From NCBI RefSeq assembly GCF_037081715.1, contig NZ_JAZDDH010000002.1, forward strand, positions 434,001 to 498,000: a stretch of DNA of 64,000 bases, read 5' to 3'. Below, piece by piece: positions 6,942 to 15,520 of the stretch. The notes beneath the pieces are model-generated. The model had not been told where the DNA came from and ran no database searches. It was given only the letters and a program-made list of their open reading frames with translations. The translations under genes and the position numbers were made by a program. How positions within the stretch are numbered: the stretch's first letter is position 1; each line of letters opens with the position of its first letter. Origin of the DNA: Halalkalicoccus sp. CG83. Lineage in GTDB: Archaea; Halobacteriota; Halobacteria; Halobacteriales; Halalkalicoccaceae.

Positions 6942-8918
6942 TCAGTCGTCCGCGGGACTGGCGTCGAGACCGCCCTCCTCTGCCTGCTGCTTGGTGTAGG
7001 AGAGCTTGCCGCCGGAGGTGACGATCTCGCGCTCGCGCTCGCTCGCGTCGAGGCGGGCGGTCGCCTCCCAGTCGTCATTCACGCGGATGGTGAACTCGTT
7101 CTGGCCGGAGGCGATCGCCTCCTCGACGTCGTCGACGATCTCGATGTCGTCGCCCTGTTCGATGCGATCGTAGGTGTCGTCGTCGATCGTGAGCGGGACG
7201 ATTCCGAAGTTGAAGAGGTTCGCCTTGTGGATCCGGGCGAAGCTCTTCGCGAACACCGCCTCGATGCCGAGGTACATCGGACAGAGCGCGGCGTGCTCAC
7301 GCGAGGAGCCCTGACCGTAGTTCTCTCCGGCCACGAGGACGCCGCCGTCGGCCTCCATCGCGCGCTCGGGGAAGGTGTCGTCCACCCGCGAGAGGGTGAA
7401 CTCCGAGATCTTCGGGATGTTCGAGCGGTACATCAGGATGTCGCTGGAGGCGGGCACGATGTGGTCGGTCGTGATGTTGTCCTCCATCTTGAGCAGCGCC
7501 TCGCCCCCGATGTGGGCGTCGAGGGGGTCCTTCAGCGGGACGTCGGCGATGTTCGGACCCTTGATGAGCTCGTCGTCGACGGCCTCGTCGGGCGCGATGA
7601 GGTCGGCCTTCGATCCCGTGTACTCGTCGGGCATCTCGAAGCCGGGGTCCTCGAGGTCGCCGAGTTCGTCCGCCAGGTCGCGCGGGTCGATCAGCTCGCC
7701 CTTGATCGCCGCTGCCGTGGCGACCTCCGGCGAGGCGAGGAACACCGAGTCGTCCTCGATGCCCGAGCGGCCCTCGAAGTTGCGGTTGAACGTCCGCACC
7801 GAGACCGAGTCGCTGCCGGGGACGTGACCGATGCCGATACACGGCCCACAGGTCGACTCGGAGAAGTTGACGCCCGCGGCCATCAGCTCCGCGGTCCAGC
7901 CCTCGCGGGCGAGCATCTCGCTCGCCTGCTTCGAGGCCGGCGCGACGATCATGTCGGTCTTCATGTCGATCGTACGCCCCTCGAGCATCTTCGCGGTCGG
8001 CAGGATGTCCTCGTAGCCGCCGTTCGTACAGGAGCCGATGATGACCTGGTCGACGGCAGTGCCCGCGACCTCGCGCACCGGAACGATGTTGTCGGGCATC
8101 GACGGCTCGGCGACCAGCGGCTCGAGCTCGGAGAGGTCGAGCGTGATCTGGTCGTCGTACTCGGCGTCCTCGTCGGGACCGATCTCGACGTACTCGTCGC
8201 CCCGTCCGAGGCTCTCAAGGAACTCCTCGGTCCGCTCGTCGGTCGGGAAGATCGAGGAGGTCGCGCCGAGCTCCGTGCCCATGTTGGTGATCGTCGTCCG
8301 CTCGGGCGCCGAGAGCGTCTCGACGCCGGGGCCGGTGTACTCGAAGATCTTACCGACGCCGCCCTTCACCGTCAGCCGGCGCAGCATCTCGAGGATGACG
8401 TCCTTCGCGGTCGCCCATTCCTCGAGTTCGCCCTCGAGGCGGACCTCGACGATCTCGGGCATCTCGATGTAGTAGGGGCCGCCGCCCATCGCGACGGCGA
8501 TGTCGAGACCGCCCGCGCCGATCGCGAGCTGGCCGAGTCCGCCCGGCGTCGGGGTGTGGCTGTCCGAGCCCAGCAGCGTCTTGCCGGGCGCGGCGAAGTT
8601 CTCCTTGTGGACGTTGTGGCAGATCCCGTTGCCGGGTCGCGAGAAGTGCGCGCCGTAGGTCCCCGCGGCCGAGCGCAGGAAGCGGTGATCGTCGGTGTTC
8701 TTGAAGTCGAACTGGTAGGTCTGGTGATCGCAGTACTGGGCGGCGATCTCCGTCTGGACCTGGTCGAGTTCGAGCGCCTCGAACTGGAGCCAGACCATCG
8801 TCCCCGTCGTGTCCTGCGTGAGCACCTGGTCGATCTCGATGCCGATCTCCTCGCCCGGCTCGAGCTCGCCGTCGAGGAGATGGTCCTCGAGAATCTTCTC
8901 CGTTAGCGTCTGTCCCAT
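6942..8918 (-). CDS. acn: Aconitate hydratase
   Basis: 658 aa single polypeptide. Interconverts citrate and isocitrate in the TCA cycle using a 4Fe-4S cluster. Seen: LLGSDSHTPTPGGLGQLAIG and the cluster ligands in IGSCTNGGYEDI and STCGPCIGIG; the C-terminal swivel domain contains GENYGQGSSREHAAL. It has a TATA box 27-34 nt upstream of the start and shares a 146-nt divergent promoter region with the dUTPase gene. The length is that of the short (mitochondrial/archaeal-type) aconitase. Confidence 0.95.
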   Translation of the reverse strand: MGQTLTEKILEDHLLDGELEPGEEIGIEIDQVLTQDTTGTMVWLQFEALELDQVQTEIAAQYCDHQTYQFDFKNTDDHRFLRSAAGTYGAHFSRPGNGICHNVHKENFAAPGKTLLGSDSHTPTPGGLGQLAIGAGGLDIAVAMGGGPYYIEMPEIVEVRLEGELEEWATAKDVILEMLRRLTVKGGVGKIFEYTGPGVETLSAPERTTITNMGTELGATSSIFPTDERTEEFLESLGRGDEYVEIGPDEDAEYDDQITLDLSELEPLVAEPSMPDNIVPVREVAGTAVDQVIIGSCTNGGYEDILPTAKMLEGRTIDMKTDMIVAPASKQASEMLAREGWTAELMAAGVNFSESTCGPCIGIGHVPGSDSVSVRTFNRNFEGRSGIEDDSVFLASPEVATAAAIKGELIDPRDLADELGDLEDPGFEMPDEYTGSKADLIAPDEAVDDELIKGPNIADVPLKDPLDAHIGGEALLKMEDNITTDHIVPASSDILMYRSNIPKISEFTLSRVDDTFPERAMEADGGVLVAGENYGQGSSREHAALCPMYLGIEAVFAKSFARIHKANLFNFGIVPLTIDDDTYDRIEQGDDIEIVDDVEEAIASGQNEFTIRVNDDWEATARLDASEREREIVTSGGKLSYTKQQAEEGGLDASPADD

Positions 8919-8944
8919 ATCGAGCTAGGGTCGGCCGTCCACGG

Positions 8945-8952
8945 ATATAAAT
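8945..8952 (-). promoter_or_regulatory. TATA box of aconitase
   Basis: ATTTATAT on the minus strand, centred 30 nt upstream of the ATG at 8918. Confidence 0.6.
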
Positions 8953-8965
8953 CCCGCGTGTCTAA

Positions 8966-8984
8966 TTACCGATAATCGTGGTAA
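8966..8984. promoter_or_regulatory. Inverted repeat between acn and dUTPase genes
   Basis: TTACC (8966-8970), 9 nt, GGTAA (8980-8984), enclosing a small palindrome CGATAATCG (8970-8978). It sits just upstream of the acn TATA box, in the position of an upstream activator or repressor site. A similar TTAAC-N9-GTTAA lies upstream of the CBS gene at 30.9 kb. Confidence 0.4.
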
Positions 8985-9064
8985 ATCGGCCGACGGAACG
9001 GCAACTCTTGCGGCTCGGCGGATCGCTTCGTCAGGGTTTAATCCGCCGACCGGAACCCTCCGAC

Positions 9065-9544
9065 ATGTACCGCGATGGCGCCTTCGTCTCCGACTACGTC
9101 AGCCCGACGACCCACGCCCAGATCCAGCCCAACGGGGTCGACCTCACCTTCGATGCGGTGTTCGAACCGGTCGAGTCGGGCCGGATCTCGCGGAACGACA
9201 AACAGGTCGGCGAGCGTCGACGGGTCCCCGCCGAGGAGCGCGAGCGAAAGGGCCCCGAGACCTACGTCCTCCCGCCGGGCGGCTACGTCGTGCGCTACGA
9301 CGAGCTCATCCGCGTTCCGGAGGGCCACGTCGGCTTCGTCTACCCCCGTTCGTCGCTCATGCGCAACGGCTGCATGCTCAACACCGCCGTCTGGGACGCC
9401 GGCTACGAGGGCCGCGGCGAGGGCCTGCTACAGGTCCACCACGAGATCGAGCTCGAACGCGGGGCGCGCATCGCCCAGTTCGTGCTGAGCGAGGCGGAGC
9501 ACGAGGGGACCTACGACGGCAGCTATCAGGGCGAGAACCGGTAG
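9065..9544 (+). CDS. dut: dUTPase / dCTP-deaminase-family nucleotide hydrolase
   Basis: 159 aa from MYRDGAFVSDY. A longer in-frame start at 8978 is rejected because TTTAAT at 9037-9042 is 28 nt before ATG 9065. The trimeric dUTPase/DCD fold is shown by IQPNGVDLTFDAVFE, YPRSSLMRNGCMLNTAVWDAGYEG and a glycine-rich tail. It likely hydrolyses dUTP to dUMP. The related dCTP deaminase dcd is at 63.1 kb, so the two act on the same pool. Confidence 0.85.
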   Translation: MYRDGAFVSDYVSPTTHAQIQPNGVDLTFDAVFEPVESGRISRNDKQVGERRRVPAEERERKGPETYVLPPGGYVVRYDELIRVPEGHVGFVYPRSSLMRNGCMLNTAVWDAGYEGRGEGLLQVHHEIELERGARIAQFVLSEAEHEGTYDGSYQGENR

Positions 9545-9580
9545 CCCTGCCGGCCGACCCCGATCGTCCTCCACGCCGGC

Positions 9581-10312
9581 TCACCGCAGGCGCAGCTTCT
9601 CGCGATACCGACGATACGACTCGTAGGGCTTGATCACGTCCCAGTCGACGCCGCCCTCCTTCTCGTCGAGGAAGAACAGCTGTTCGAGGGTGCGGGCGCT
9701 CTGTGCCGAGTGGGCCTCGGGGACGAACTCGACCTCGCCGTCGAGCCGGCGGGGGAAGAGCAGCTGCTCCTCGATCATCACCCGCAACAGCGCCTGTCCG
9801 TCGCGCTCGAGCCGATAGCCGCCGGCGTCGAAGTACGCCTCGGTCCTGATCGCCCGGTTCGACCCGCTGACCCAGTCCAGTCCGAGAAGCGGCAGGCCGT
9901 ACTGCATCGCGAGCCTGATCGCGGCGTCGACGTTGCCCCTCTTCTCGCCGCCGACGGGGCCGTAGGTCAGCGCCACGTCGTCGTCCTCGAGGGGCGCGAG
10001 CAGCGCCTCGAGGAACCCCGGCGGGTAGACGCTGTCGGCGTCGACGGCGACGACCACGTCGCCGTGTGCGAGCTCGAACCCCCGGTGGCGGGCGTGGAGG
10101 ATCCCGGGCTCGACGAAGTCCACGCAGTCGACGACGGGGTGGGCCCGGGCGATTCGGGCGGTGGCGTCGTCGCTGTAGGAGTCGAGCACGATCACCTCGA
10201 ACTCGTACCGGTCGGGTGCGGCCTCTATCGACGCCTCGAGGCTGTCGAGACAGCCCGTTATGTGGCGCTGTTCGTTGAGGCTCGGAAGGGTGATCGAGAT
10301 CTGGAGGGACAT
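9581..10312 (-). CDS. Family 2 glycosyltransferase
   Basis: 243 aa from MSLQISITLPSLNEQRHI. GT-A fold: EVIVLDSYSDDATARIA, the metal/sugar-nucleotide DXD-type motif VAVDADSVYP, and LDWVSGSNRAIRTEAY. It has no clear membrane helix, so it probably works at the inner membrane face on lipid-linked or protein glycans (inference). A start at 10339 is possible, but the CCTAAATC TATA-like box near 10350 lies too close to it. Confidence 0.8.
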   Translation of the reverse strand: MSLQISITLPSLNEQRHITGCLDSLEASIEAAPDRYEFEVIVLDSYSDDATARIARAHPVVDCVDFVEPGILHARHRGFELAHGDVVVAVDADSVYPPGFLEALLAPLEDDDVALTYGPVGGEKRGNVDAAIRLAMQYGLPLLGLDWVSGSNRAIRTEAYFDAGGYRLERDGQALLRVMIEEQLLFPRRLDGEVEFVPEAHSAQSARTLEQLFFLDEKEGGVDWDVIKPYESYRRYREKLRLR

Positions 10313-10401
10313 CGGGACCGTCGTTTCGGAGTTCGTCAACGGGTTGATTTAGGTGTTATGGCGAGAGAGCTTAGGCCGTACACCCCGTCAGTTCCGCTTA
10401 C

Positions 10402-10968
10402 ATGCACTTGCCGGCCGTCTCGTCCGCCCTCGTTCTCGCCATCGACTGGAGCGAGTGGCTCGAGCCGTTCGAGGAGCTCATCGCGACCGCGACCGGCTGG
10501 CCGGGGCTGGCGATCGTCTTCGTCTACTCGTTCGTCCTCGGATTCGCGGTGGTGCCGCTGCCGAGCGAACTCGTACTGATCGCACCCCTCGATCTCGGGT
10601 TCGGGGAGACCGTCCGGCTGGGGCTGATCATGCTCGTCGCCGGCCTCGGAAAGGCGCTCGGCAGCGTGATCGTCCTCTGGTTCAGCGTTGCGGTCCGCGA
10701 GTCGGATCCGGTCCAGCGAGCCCTCCGGAGCTCGCGCTTTCGGTTCCACGAGTGGTCACGCCGAGCGACGATCCGGATGGCGAAACGCTACGGGTATCTC
10801 GGGATGGCGATCGTCCTCTCGATCCCCTTCTTCCCCGACACCGCCTCCGTCTACGCCTTCTCCGTCCTCGAGGACGATTACCTCCGGTTCTCGATGGCCG
10901 CCTTCGTCGGCAGCGTCGGTCGACTGCTGGTCGTCGCGCTCGTCCTCGAGGAGACGATCGGTCTCTGA
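10402..10968 (+). CDS. VTT/DedA-family membrane protein
   Basis: 188 aa with about five hydrophobic segments. VVPLPSELVLIAPLDLGFG and IVLSIPFFPDTASVYAFS are the re-entrant-loop-like blocks of the VTT (DedA/YqaA) family, often linked to lipid flipping or membrane homeostasis. Divergent from the glycosyltransferase. Followed 32 nt later by a 51-aa membrane protein and corA. Confidence 0.75.
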   Translation: MHLPAVSSALVLAIDWSEWLEPFEELIATATGWPGLAIVFVYSFVLGFAVVPLPSELVLIAPLDLGFGETVRLGLIMLVAGLGKALGSVIVLWFSVAVRESDPVQRALRSSRFRFHEWSRRATIRMAKRYGYLGMAIVLSIPFFPDTASVYAFSVLEDDYLRFSMAAFVGSVGRLLVVALVLEETIGL

Positions 10969-11000
10969 ACGCTTTTGCCGGCGGCCGCCGACGCTCCGAC

Positions 11001-11156
11001 ATGAATCGCACGTTCGGTTTCGGAGCGGGGCTGACCGTGAGCGGACTCGTCGGCTACGCGATCGGCGTCACGATCGCCTACCCCGGTCGGGCGCTCTCGG
11101 TCACGGCCGTCCTGATCGGGATCGCGATCGCCGCGGCCGGGCTCGACGGCCCATGA
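11001..11156 (+). CDS. Small two-helix membrane protein (51 aa) coupled to corA
   Basis: ATG at 11001, TGA at 11154-11156 overlapping the corA ATG at 11153 (ATGA). Begins MNRTFGFGAGLTVSGLVGYA and ends AAAGLDGP, with hydrophobic stretches at about 7-25 and 31-47. The tight overlap suggests translational coupling with the Mg2+ transporter. No family known to me. Confidence 0.55.
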   Translation: MNRTFGFGAGLTVSGLVGYAIGVTIAYPGRALSVTAVLIGIAIAAAGLDGP

Positions 11157-12108
11157 TCGAGGCGATCGTCGGAACCGACCGCGAGGCGTCGGAGACGTCG
11201 CTCGCCGACGCGGTCGAGGCGGCCGATCCGGTCTGGGTTCGGGTGACCGACGCCTCGAACGAGGAGCTCGACCGCGTCGCGGGGGCGTTCGGGATCCATC
11301 CGCTCACGGTCGAGGACCTCTCCGGCGTGGTGCGGACCAAGACCGAGGAGTACGCCGACTACACGTTCGTCCTGCTCAAGACCGCCAAACTCGCACGCGG
11401 CGAGACCACCTTCGACGAGGAGCTGCTCGTCGAGCCGGTCGGGATCTGCGTCGGCGACGACTGGCTGGTGACGATCTCCTACGGCTCGACGCCCGCCGGC
11501 CGCCGGGCGTGGCGAGCGGTGAGCGACGACCGCCGGCTCCTGGTTCGCGGGCCGGACTTCGTCGCCTCCAAGATCGTCGACGGCCTCGCCGAGGAGTACT
11601 TCTCGATCCTCGAGCAACTCGAGTCGGCGATCGAGGAGGTCGAGGACGGCGTTCTCGAGGCGAGCGGACCCGCCACGCTCGAACGGATCAACAGCCTCCG
11701 TCGCGAACTGCTCCAGTTCCGAAAGCTCGTCTGGCCGGTCCGCGAGGCCGTCGGCTCGCTCGCGGCGACCCCGATCACATCCGTCCCGAGACCGAGAAGT
11801 ACTTTCGCGACGTCTACGATCGGCTGGTCCACCTCATCGAGCTCGTCGAGACCTATCGCGAGCTGGTGAACGGCGCCCGGGACATCTACCTCAGCACCGT
11901 CTCACAGTCGACCAACGAGGTCATGAAGCGGCTTACCGTCGTCGCGACGATCGTCCTCCCAATCACCTTCGTCGCCGGCGTCTACGGCATGAACTTCGAG
12001 GCGATGCCCGAACTCTCCTGGACGTGGGGCTACCCCGCCGTGGTGCTCGGCATGGCCGGTATGACGGCGGTGCTCGTGCTCCACTTTCGGCGACGGAACT
12101 ACCTCTGA
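11153..12108 (+). pseudogene. corA: CorA-family Mg2+/metal transporter with a one-base frameshift
   Basis: From ATG 11153 one frame gives a normal CorA cytoplasmic domain (PVWVRVTDASNEELDRVA ... HPLTVEDLSG ... LRRELLQFRKLVWPVREAV). At about 11757-11761 the reading frame must shift by one base; the other frame then gives DPDHIRPETEKYFRDVYDRL, two C-terminal membrane helices, and the YGMNFE signature required for the pore. The reconstructed protein would be about 318 aa, normal for CorA. As written, translation stops at 11869 without membrane helices. Either a recent pseudogene or a sequencing error. Confidence 0.85.
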
Positions 12109-12225
12109 GACACGGCGGGACGGACGTCGGCTGACGCTCGGCGAGCAGAAGCAGTTAAATGGATACCCTGCAACTATCAGCAATAACGCAGTATCGGGCG
12201 CTCCCCCGCATCGAGGCACCAGTAC

Positions 12226-12972
12226 ATGACGAACGAGATCACGATCGCCGTCGATCCGCACGTTCACTCGGACGGATCGTACGACGGGCACGAGCCGGTC
12301 GAGCTCATCCTCGAACACGCCGCCGACATCGGGCTCGACGGCGTGGTCATCACCGACCACGACGAGATCGAGGAGTCGCTCTACGCGGCGGAGATCGCCC
12401 CCGAGTACGGGCTGATCGGCATTCCAGGCGTCGAGGTGTCGACCGCCCACGGTCACCTGCTCGCGCTCGGCGTCGAGGAGCAGCCCTCGCCGGGCCAGCC
12501 CTTCGCCGACACCGTCGAGGAGGTCCGGGAGTTGGGCGGCGTCGCGGCAGTCCCCCACCCCTTCCAGCGCAGCCGCCACGGCGTCAGAAAGCGTCGCATC
12601 GACGACTGTGACGCCGTCGAGGTGTACAACTCGATGCTCTTCACCGGCTATCGGAATCGCCGGGCGCGGGCGTTCGCCGAGCGAAACGGCTATCCCAAGC
12701 TCGGGGCCAGCGACGCTCACTACCTTCCGAACGTCGGGCGGGCCTACACCGAGATCACGCTCGAGACCGATCACGGCCTGACGCGGGCCGACGTCACCCG
12801 CGAGACGATCATCGAGGCGCTAGCGGAGGGCTCGACCGCGATCCAGGGCAAGCGCACCCCGATCCACAAGAGCACGAGACAGTACGCGAAGGGCGCGGTC
12901 AAGAAGGCGTCCTATCTCTTCACCTCGCGGATGCCGGTCGTGCCGACGATTCCGGCCTCGATGGATCGATAG
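12226..12972 (+). CDS. PHP-domain metal-dependent phosphoesterase
   Basis: 248 aa. PHP motifs: VDPHVHSDGSYDG near the N-terminus, VITDHDE (about 42-48), GIPGVEVST, VPHPFQRSRHG and GASDAHYL. These ligate two or three metals in phosphoesterases such as nucleoside 3',5'-bisphosphate phosphatases. The C-terminal 40 residues are basic (KRTPIHKSTRQYAKGAVKKA), which may favour nucleic acid or membrane contact. Substrate unknown. Confidence 0.8.
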   Translation: MTNEITIAVDPHVHSDGSYDGHEPVELILEHAADIGLDGVVITDHDEIEESLYAAEIAPEYGLIGIPGVEVSTAHGHLLALGVEEQPSPGQPFADTVEEVRELGGVAAVPHPFQRSRHGVRKRRIDDCDAVEVYNSMLFTGYRNRRARAFAERNGYPKLGASDAHYLPNVGRAYTEITLETDHGLTRADVTRETIIEALAEGSTAIQGKRTPIHKSTRQYAKGAVKKASYLFTSRMPVVPTIPASMDR

Positions 12973-13000
12973 CCACGCCGAACCCGACGATCGCGTCGGT

Positions 13001-13702
13001 CTACCCGTCTTCGAGCAGGCTCTCGACGTGCTCCGCGTACTCCGCCGGCACCGCCGAGCGCAGCCGCTCGGGATCGGTCTCGCCGTCGGTGCTCACGAGG
13101 TACGTCCGTCCCGGCGCCGAGCCGTAGACGCCCTGGAAGTCGTAGACGAAGCCGTAGATCCGCTCGTCCTCGGGCACCTCGTCGGATTCCTCGAGGAACT
13201 CGACCTGTCGGCGGACGTTGTACTCGACGAGCCGGTTGATCACCTCCGAATCGGACGCGTCGGTGTCGACGACGCCGTGTTCGATCGCCTCCCCGACCAC
13301 GGGAACGAGCAGTTCGACCCGCCTCCGGATGCCCGCCGGCTCGTCGCCGCCGTCCGACCGGACGGCGTCGTAGGCGGCCGTCACGGCCCCACAGCCGGTG
13401 TGGCCGACGACGGCCGTCGTTCGCGTCTCCGTGTGACGGATCGGGTAGAGCACCGACCCGTCGACGACGAGCTCGCCGTCGTGGCGATCCCAGACCTGAT
13501 TGCCGATGTTGCTCGGCGTGAACAGCCAGCCGGGCTCGTCGACGCTCCACATTCCCTCCTGGGGAACCCGGGAGTCAGAGCAGCAGATCGAGACCACCTC
13601 GGGCCGCTGGCCGTCGCGGACGGCGTCGAAGTGCCCCCCGGGTAGCGAATCCACGTGTTCTCGGTTCCGTTCGAGCAACGTCTCGAGCGAGGCTCCTGGC
13701 AT
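13001..13702 (-). CDS. Beta-class carbonic anhydrase
   Basis: 233 aa from MPGASLETLLERN. Zinc ligands are visible: CCSDSRVP (Cys, with the Asp-Arg dyad) and HTGCGAVTAAY (His and Cys). Interconverts CO2 and bicarbonate in the cytoplasm. An in-frame ATG at 13756 would add 18 residues, but an AT-rich box near 13735 favours the shorter form. It faces the PHP gene tail to tail with 28 nt between. Confidence 0.9.
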   Translation of the reverse strand: MPGASLETLLERNREHVDSLPGGHFDAVRDGQRPEVVSICCSDSRVPQEGMWSVDEPGWLFTPSNIGNQVWDRHDGELVVDGSVLYPIRHTETRTTAVVGHTGCGAVTAAYDAVRSDGGDEPAGIRRRVELLVPVVGEAIEHGVVDTDASDSEVINRLVEYNVRRQVEFLEESDEVPEDERIYGFVYDFQGVYGSAPGRTYLVSTDGETDPERLRSAVPAEYAEHVESLLEDG

Positions 13703-13797
13703 ACGTTCGCCTTCACGGATGATGCCAAAAGAGTTATCGGCGTGATCTCCTCGCACGGCGTTCGGTCGGGACGTCCGCTCTCCCCACGGGAGACCCG

Positions 13798-14478
13798 CTA
13801 TCGCAGCCGATCGATCAGCTCCCGAAGCGTCGCGAGGTCGTACTGGCCCGGCGCGGTCGCGTTCGCCGGATCGACCGGCGCGTAACCGATCCGCGAGCCG
13901 TAGATCGGCGCGATCGCCCGCGAGTGGCGTCCCGCCTCGCCCATCGCCATCGTCGCCACCCGCCGGTCCTCGCTCGCCAGTTCGTGGGTGACCGAGAGCA
14001 GCGTGAGGGCGTCGCCCGGGTCCGCGGCGGTGACGGCGAGCTTGCCGACGTCGCCGTGCTCGGTGGCGCGGACGAGCGTCTCACGCAGTTTCTCGCCGGC
14101 GGGCGTTCCCTCGAAGTCGTGGGTGGAGACGACGACCGTGGTTCCCTCCTCGCGTGCCCGTCGGACGGCCCGCTCGCCGTCGGCTCCCTCCTCGTCGAGC
14201 GCGGCGAGCTCGACGTCGATCGCGCCGACGCACTCGAACTCCGCCGCGCGACCCAGGTCGTCGAGCCGGTTCTCCTCGCGTGCCTCGCCGCCCTCCCAGT
14301 CGGCGCGGTTGGTGGCGATCAGCGGCAGTTCGCCGTCGTAGGAGGCGAGCGCCGTGAGCGGATCGTTCGCGAGGTCCATCCGGAACTCGACGGCGTCGGC
14401 GTGCTCGCGGGCGCGTGGCTCCTCGTCCAGGTCGGCGGTGGCGGCGGCGAGAACGAACGAGTCGAAATCGAGGTCCAT
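13798..14478 (-). CDS. aroD: 3-dehydroquinate dehydratase, type I
   Basis: 226 aa. Catalytic residues appear in VVVSTHDFEGTP (His) and HGDVGKLAVTA (Schiff-base Lys), with the C-terminal GYAPVDPANATAPGQYDL lid. Step three of the shikimate pathway, dehydrating 3-dehydroquinate. It is downstream of tfb on the same strand with a 73-nt gap, not obviously co-transcribed. Confidence 0.92.
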   Translation of the reverse strand: MDLDFDSFVLAAATADLDEEPRAREHADAVEFRMDLANDPLTALASYDGELPLIATNRADWEGGEAREENRLDDLGRAAEFECVGAIDVELAALDEEGADGERAVRRAREEGTTVVVSTHDFEGTPAGEKLRETLVRATEHGDVGKLAVTAADPGDALTLLSVTHELASEDRRVATMAMGEAGRHSRAIAPIYGSRIGYAPVDPANATAPGQYDLATLRELIDRLR

Positions 14479-14551
14479 GTCCGGTGCTCGACTGGCCGGC
14501 GGTTAAGCGTTCACGTCGATTACGACGGCGGCCAACCGCGAGAAAAAGCCG

Positions 14552-15520
14552 CTACGCGACGCCGATGTTCTCCTCCGCCTCGAGGAGCTCGTGGTAGCGG
14601 TTCCTGATGGTGACCTCGCTGATGTCGGCGACCTCGCTGACGGCGGCCTGGGTGGTCTTCTCGTTGGTGAGCAGCGCGGCGGCGTACACCGCGGCGGCCG
14701 CCAGTCCGACCGGCGACTTCCCCGAGTGGACGCCCTTCTCCTTGGCGTTGCGGAGCAGTTGGCGTGCGCGGTGTTCGGCCTCGTCCGAGAGCTCGAGTCC
14801 GGAGGCGAAACGGGGGACGTAGCTCTCGGGGTCGGCGGGCTGGACCTCGAGGCCGAGCTCCCGAACGACGTATCGGTAGGTTCGGGCGACCTCGCTCTTC
14901 TCGACCCGGGAGACCTCGCTGATCTCGTCGAGGCTCCGGGGAACGCCGGCCTGGCGGGCGGCGGCGTAGACGCTCGCGGTGGCGACGCCCTCGATGCTTC
15001 GTCCGGGAAGCAGGTCCTCGTTCAGCGCCCGGCGGTAGATCACGCTGGCGGTCTCGCGGACGTTGTCCGGCAGGCCCAGCGCCGAGGCCATGCGGTCGAT
15101 CTCGCCGAGCGCCTGTTTCAGGTTGCGTTCCTTCGAGTCGCGGGTGCGAAAGCGCTCGTTCCACTTTCGAAGCCGCTGCATCTTCTGGCGCTGGCGGCTC
15201 CCCAGCGAGTTGCCGTAGGCGTCCTTGTTGCGCCAGTCGATGTTGGTCGAGAGCCCCTTGTCGTGCATCGTGTTCGTCGTCGGGGCGCCGACGCGGGACT
15301 TCTGGTCCTTCTCACGGGAGTCGAAGGCGCGCCACTCGGGACCGCGGTCGACCGAGTCCTCGGCGACGACGAGTCCACAGTCCGTACAGACCGTCTCGCC
15401 GTGTTCGTCGTCGCTGACGAGCTGCCCGCCGCACTCGGGGCAGCTGTACTCCTCCTGTTCGGTCTCCTGCTCCTGTTCGTCTTCCGTCTCGCGCGTTCGT
15501 TCGCGGATGTTCTCGCTCAT
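14552..15520 (-). CDS. tfb: Transcription initiation factor TFB
   Basis: 322 aa. N-terminal zinc ribbon CPECGGQLVSDDEHGETVC + TDCG (about 28-50), the conserved B-finger/linker (GPEWRAFDSREKDQKSRVGAP), then two cyclin-fold repeats (about 125-215 and 220-315). TFB bridges TBP, the BRE and RNA polymerase. Haloarchaea usually have several TFBs; the 322-aa size and intact linker suggest a housekeeping-type paralogue (inference). The Glu-rich first 25 residues are a haloarchaeal feature. Confidence 0.95.
   Translation of the reverse strand: MSENIRERTRETEDEQEQETEQEEYSCPECGGQLVSDDEHGETVCTDCGLVVAEDSVDRGPEWRAFDSREKDQKSRVGAPTTNTMHDKGLSTNIDWRNKDAYGNSLGSRQRQKMQRLRKWNERFRTRDSKERNLKQALGEIDRMASALGLPDNVRETASVIYRRALNEDLLPGRSIEGVATASVYAAARQAGVPRSLDEISEVSRVEKSEVARTYRYVVRELGLEVQPADPESYVPRFASGLELSDEAEHRARQLLRNAKEKGVHSGKSPVGLAAAAVYAAALLTNEKTTQAAVSEVADISEVTIRNRYHELLEAEENIGVA

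Noticed and set aside
6492-8906. 804-codon open frame on the plus strand opposite aconitase
   Set aside because: Caused by high GC and few stops in the antisense of a highly expressed gene; low-complexity V/D/R/L content, no domain, while the opposite frame is clearly aconitase.
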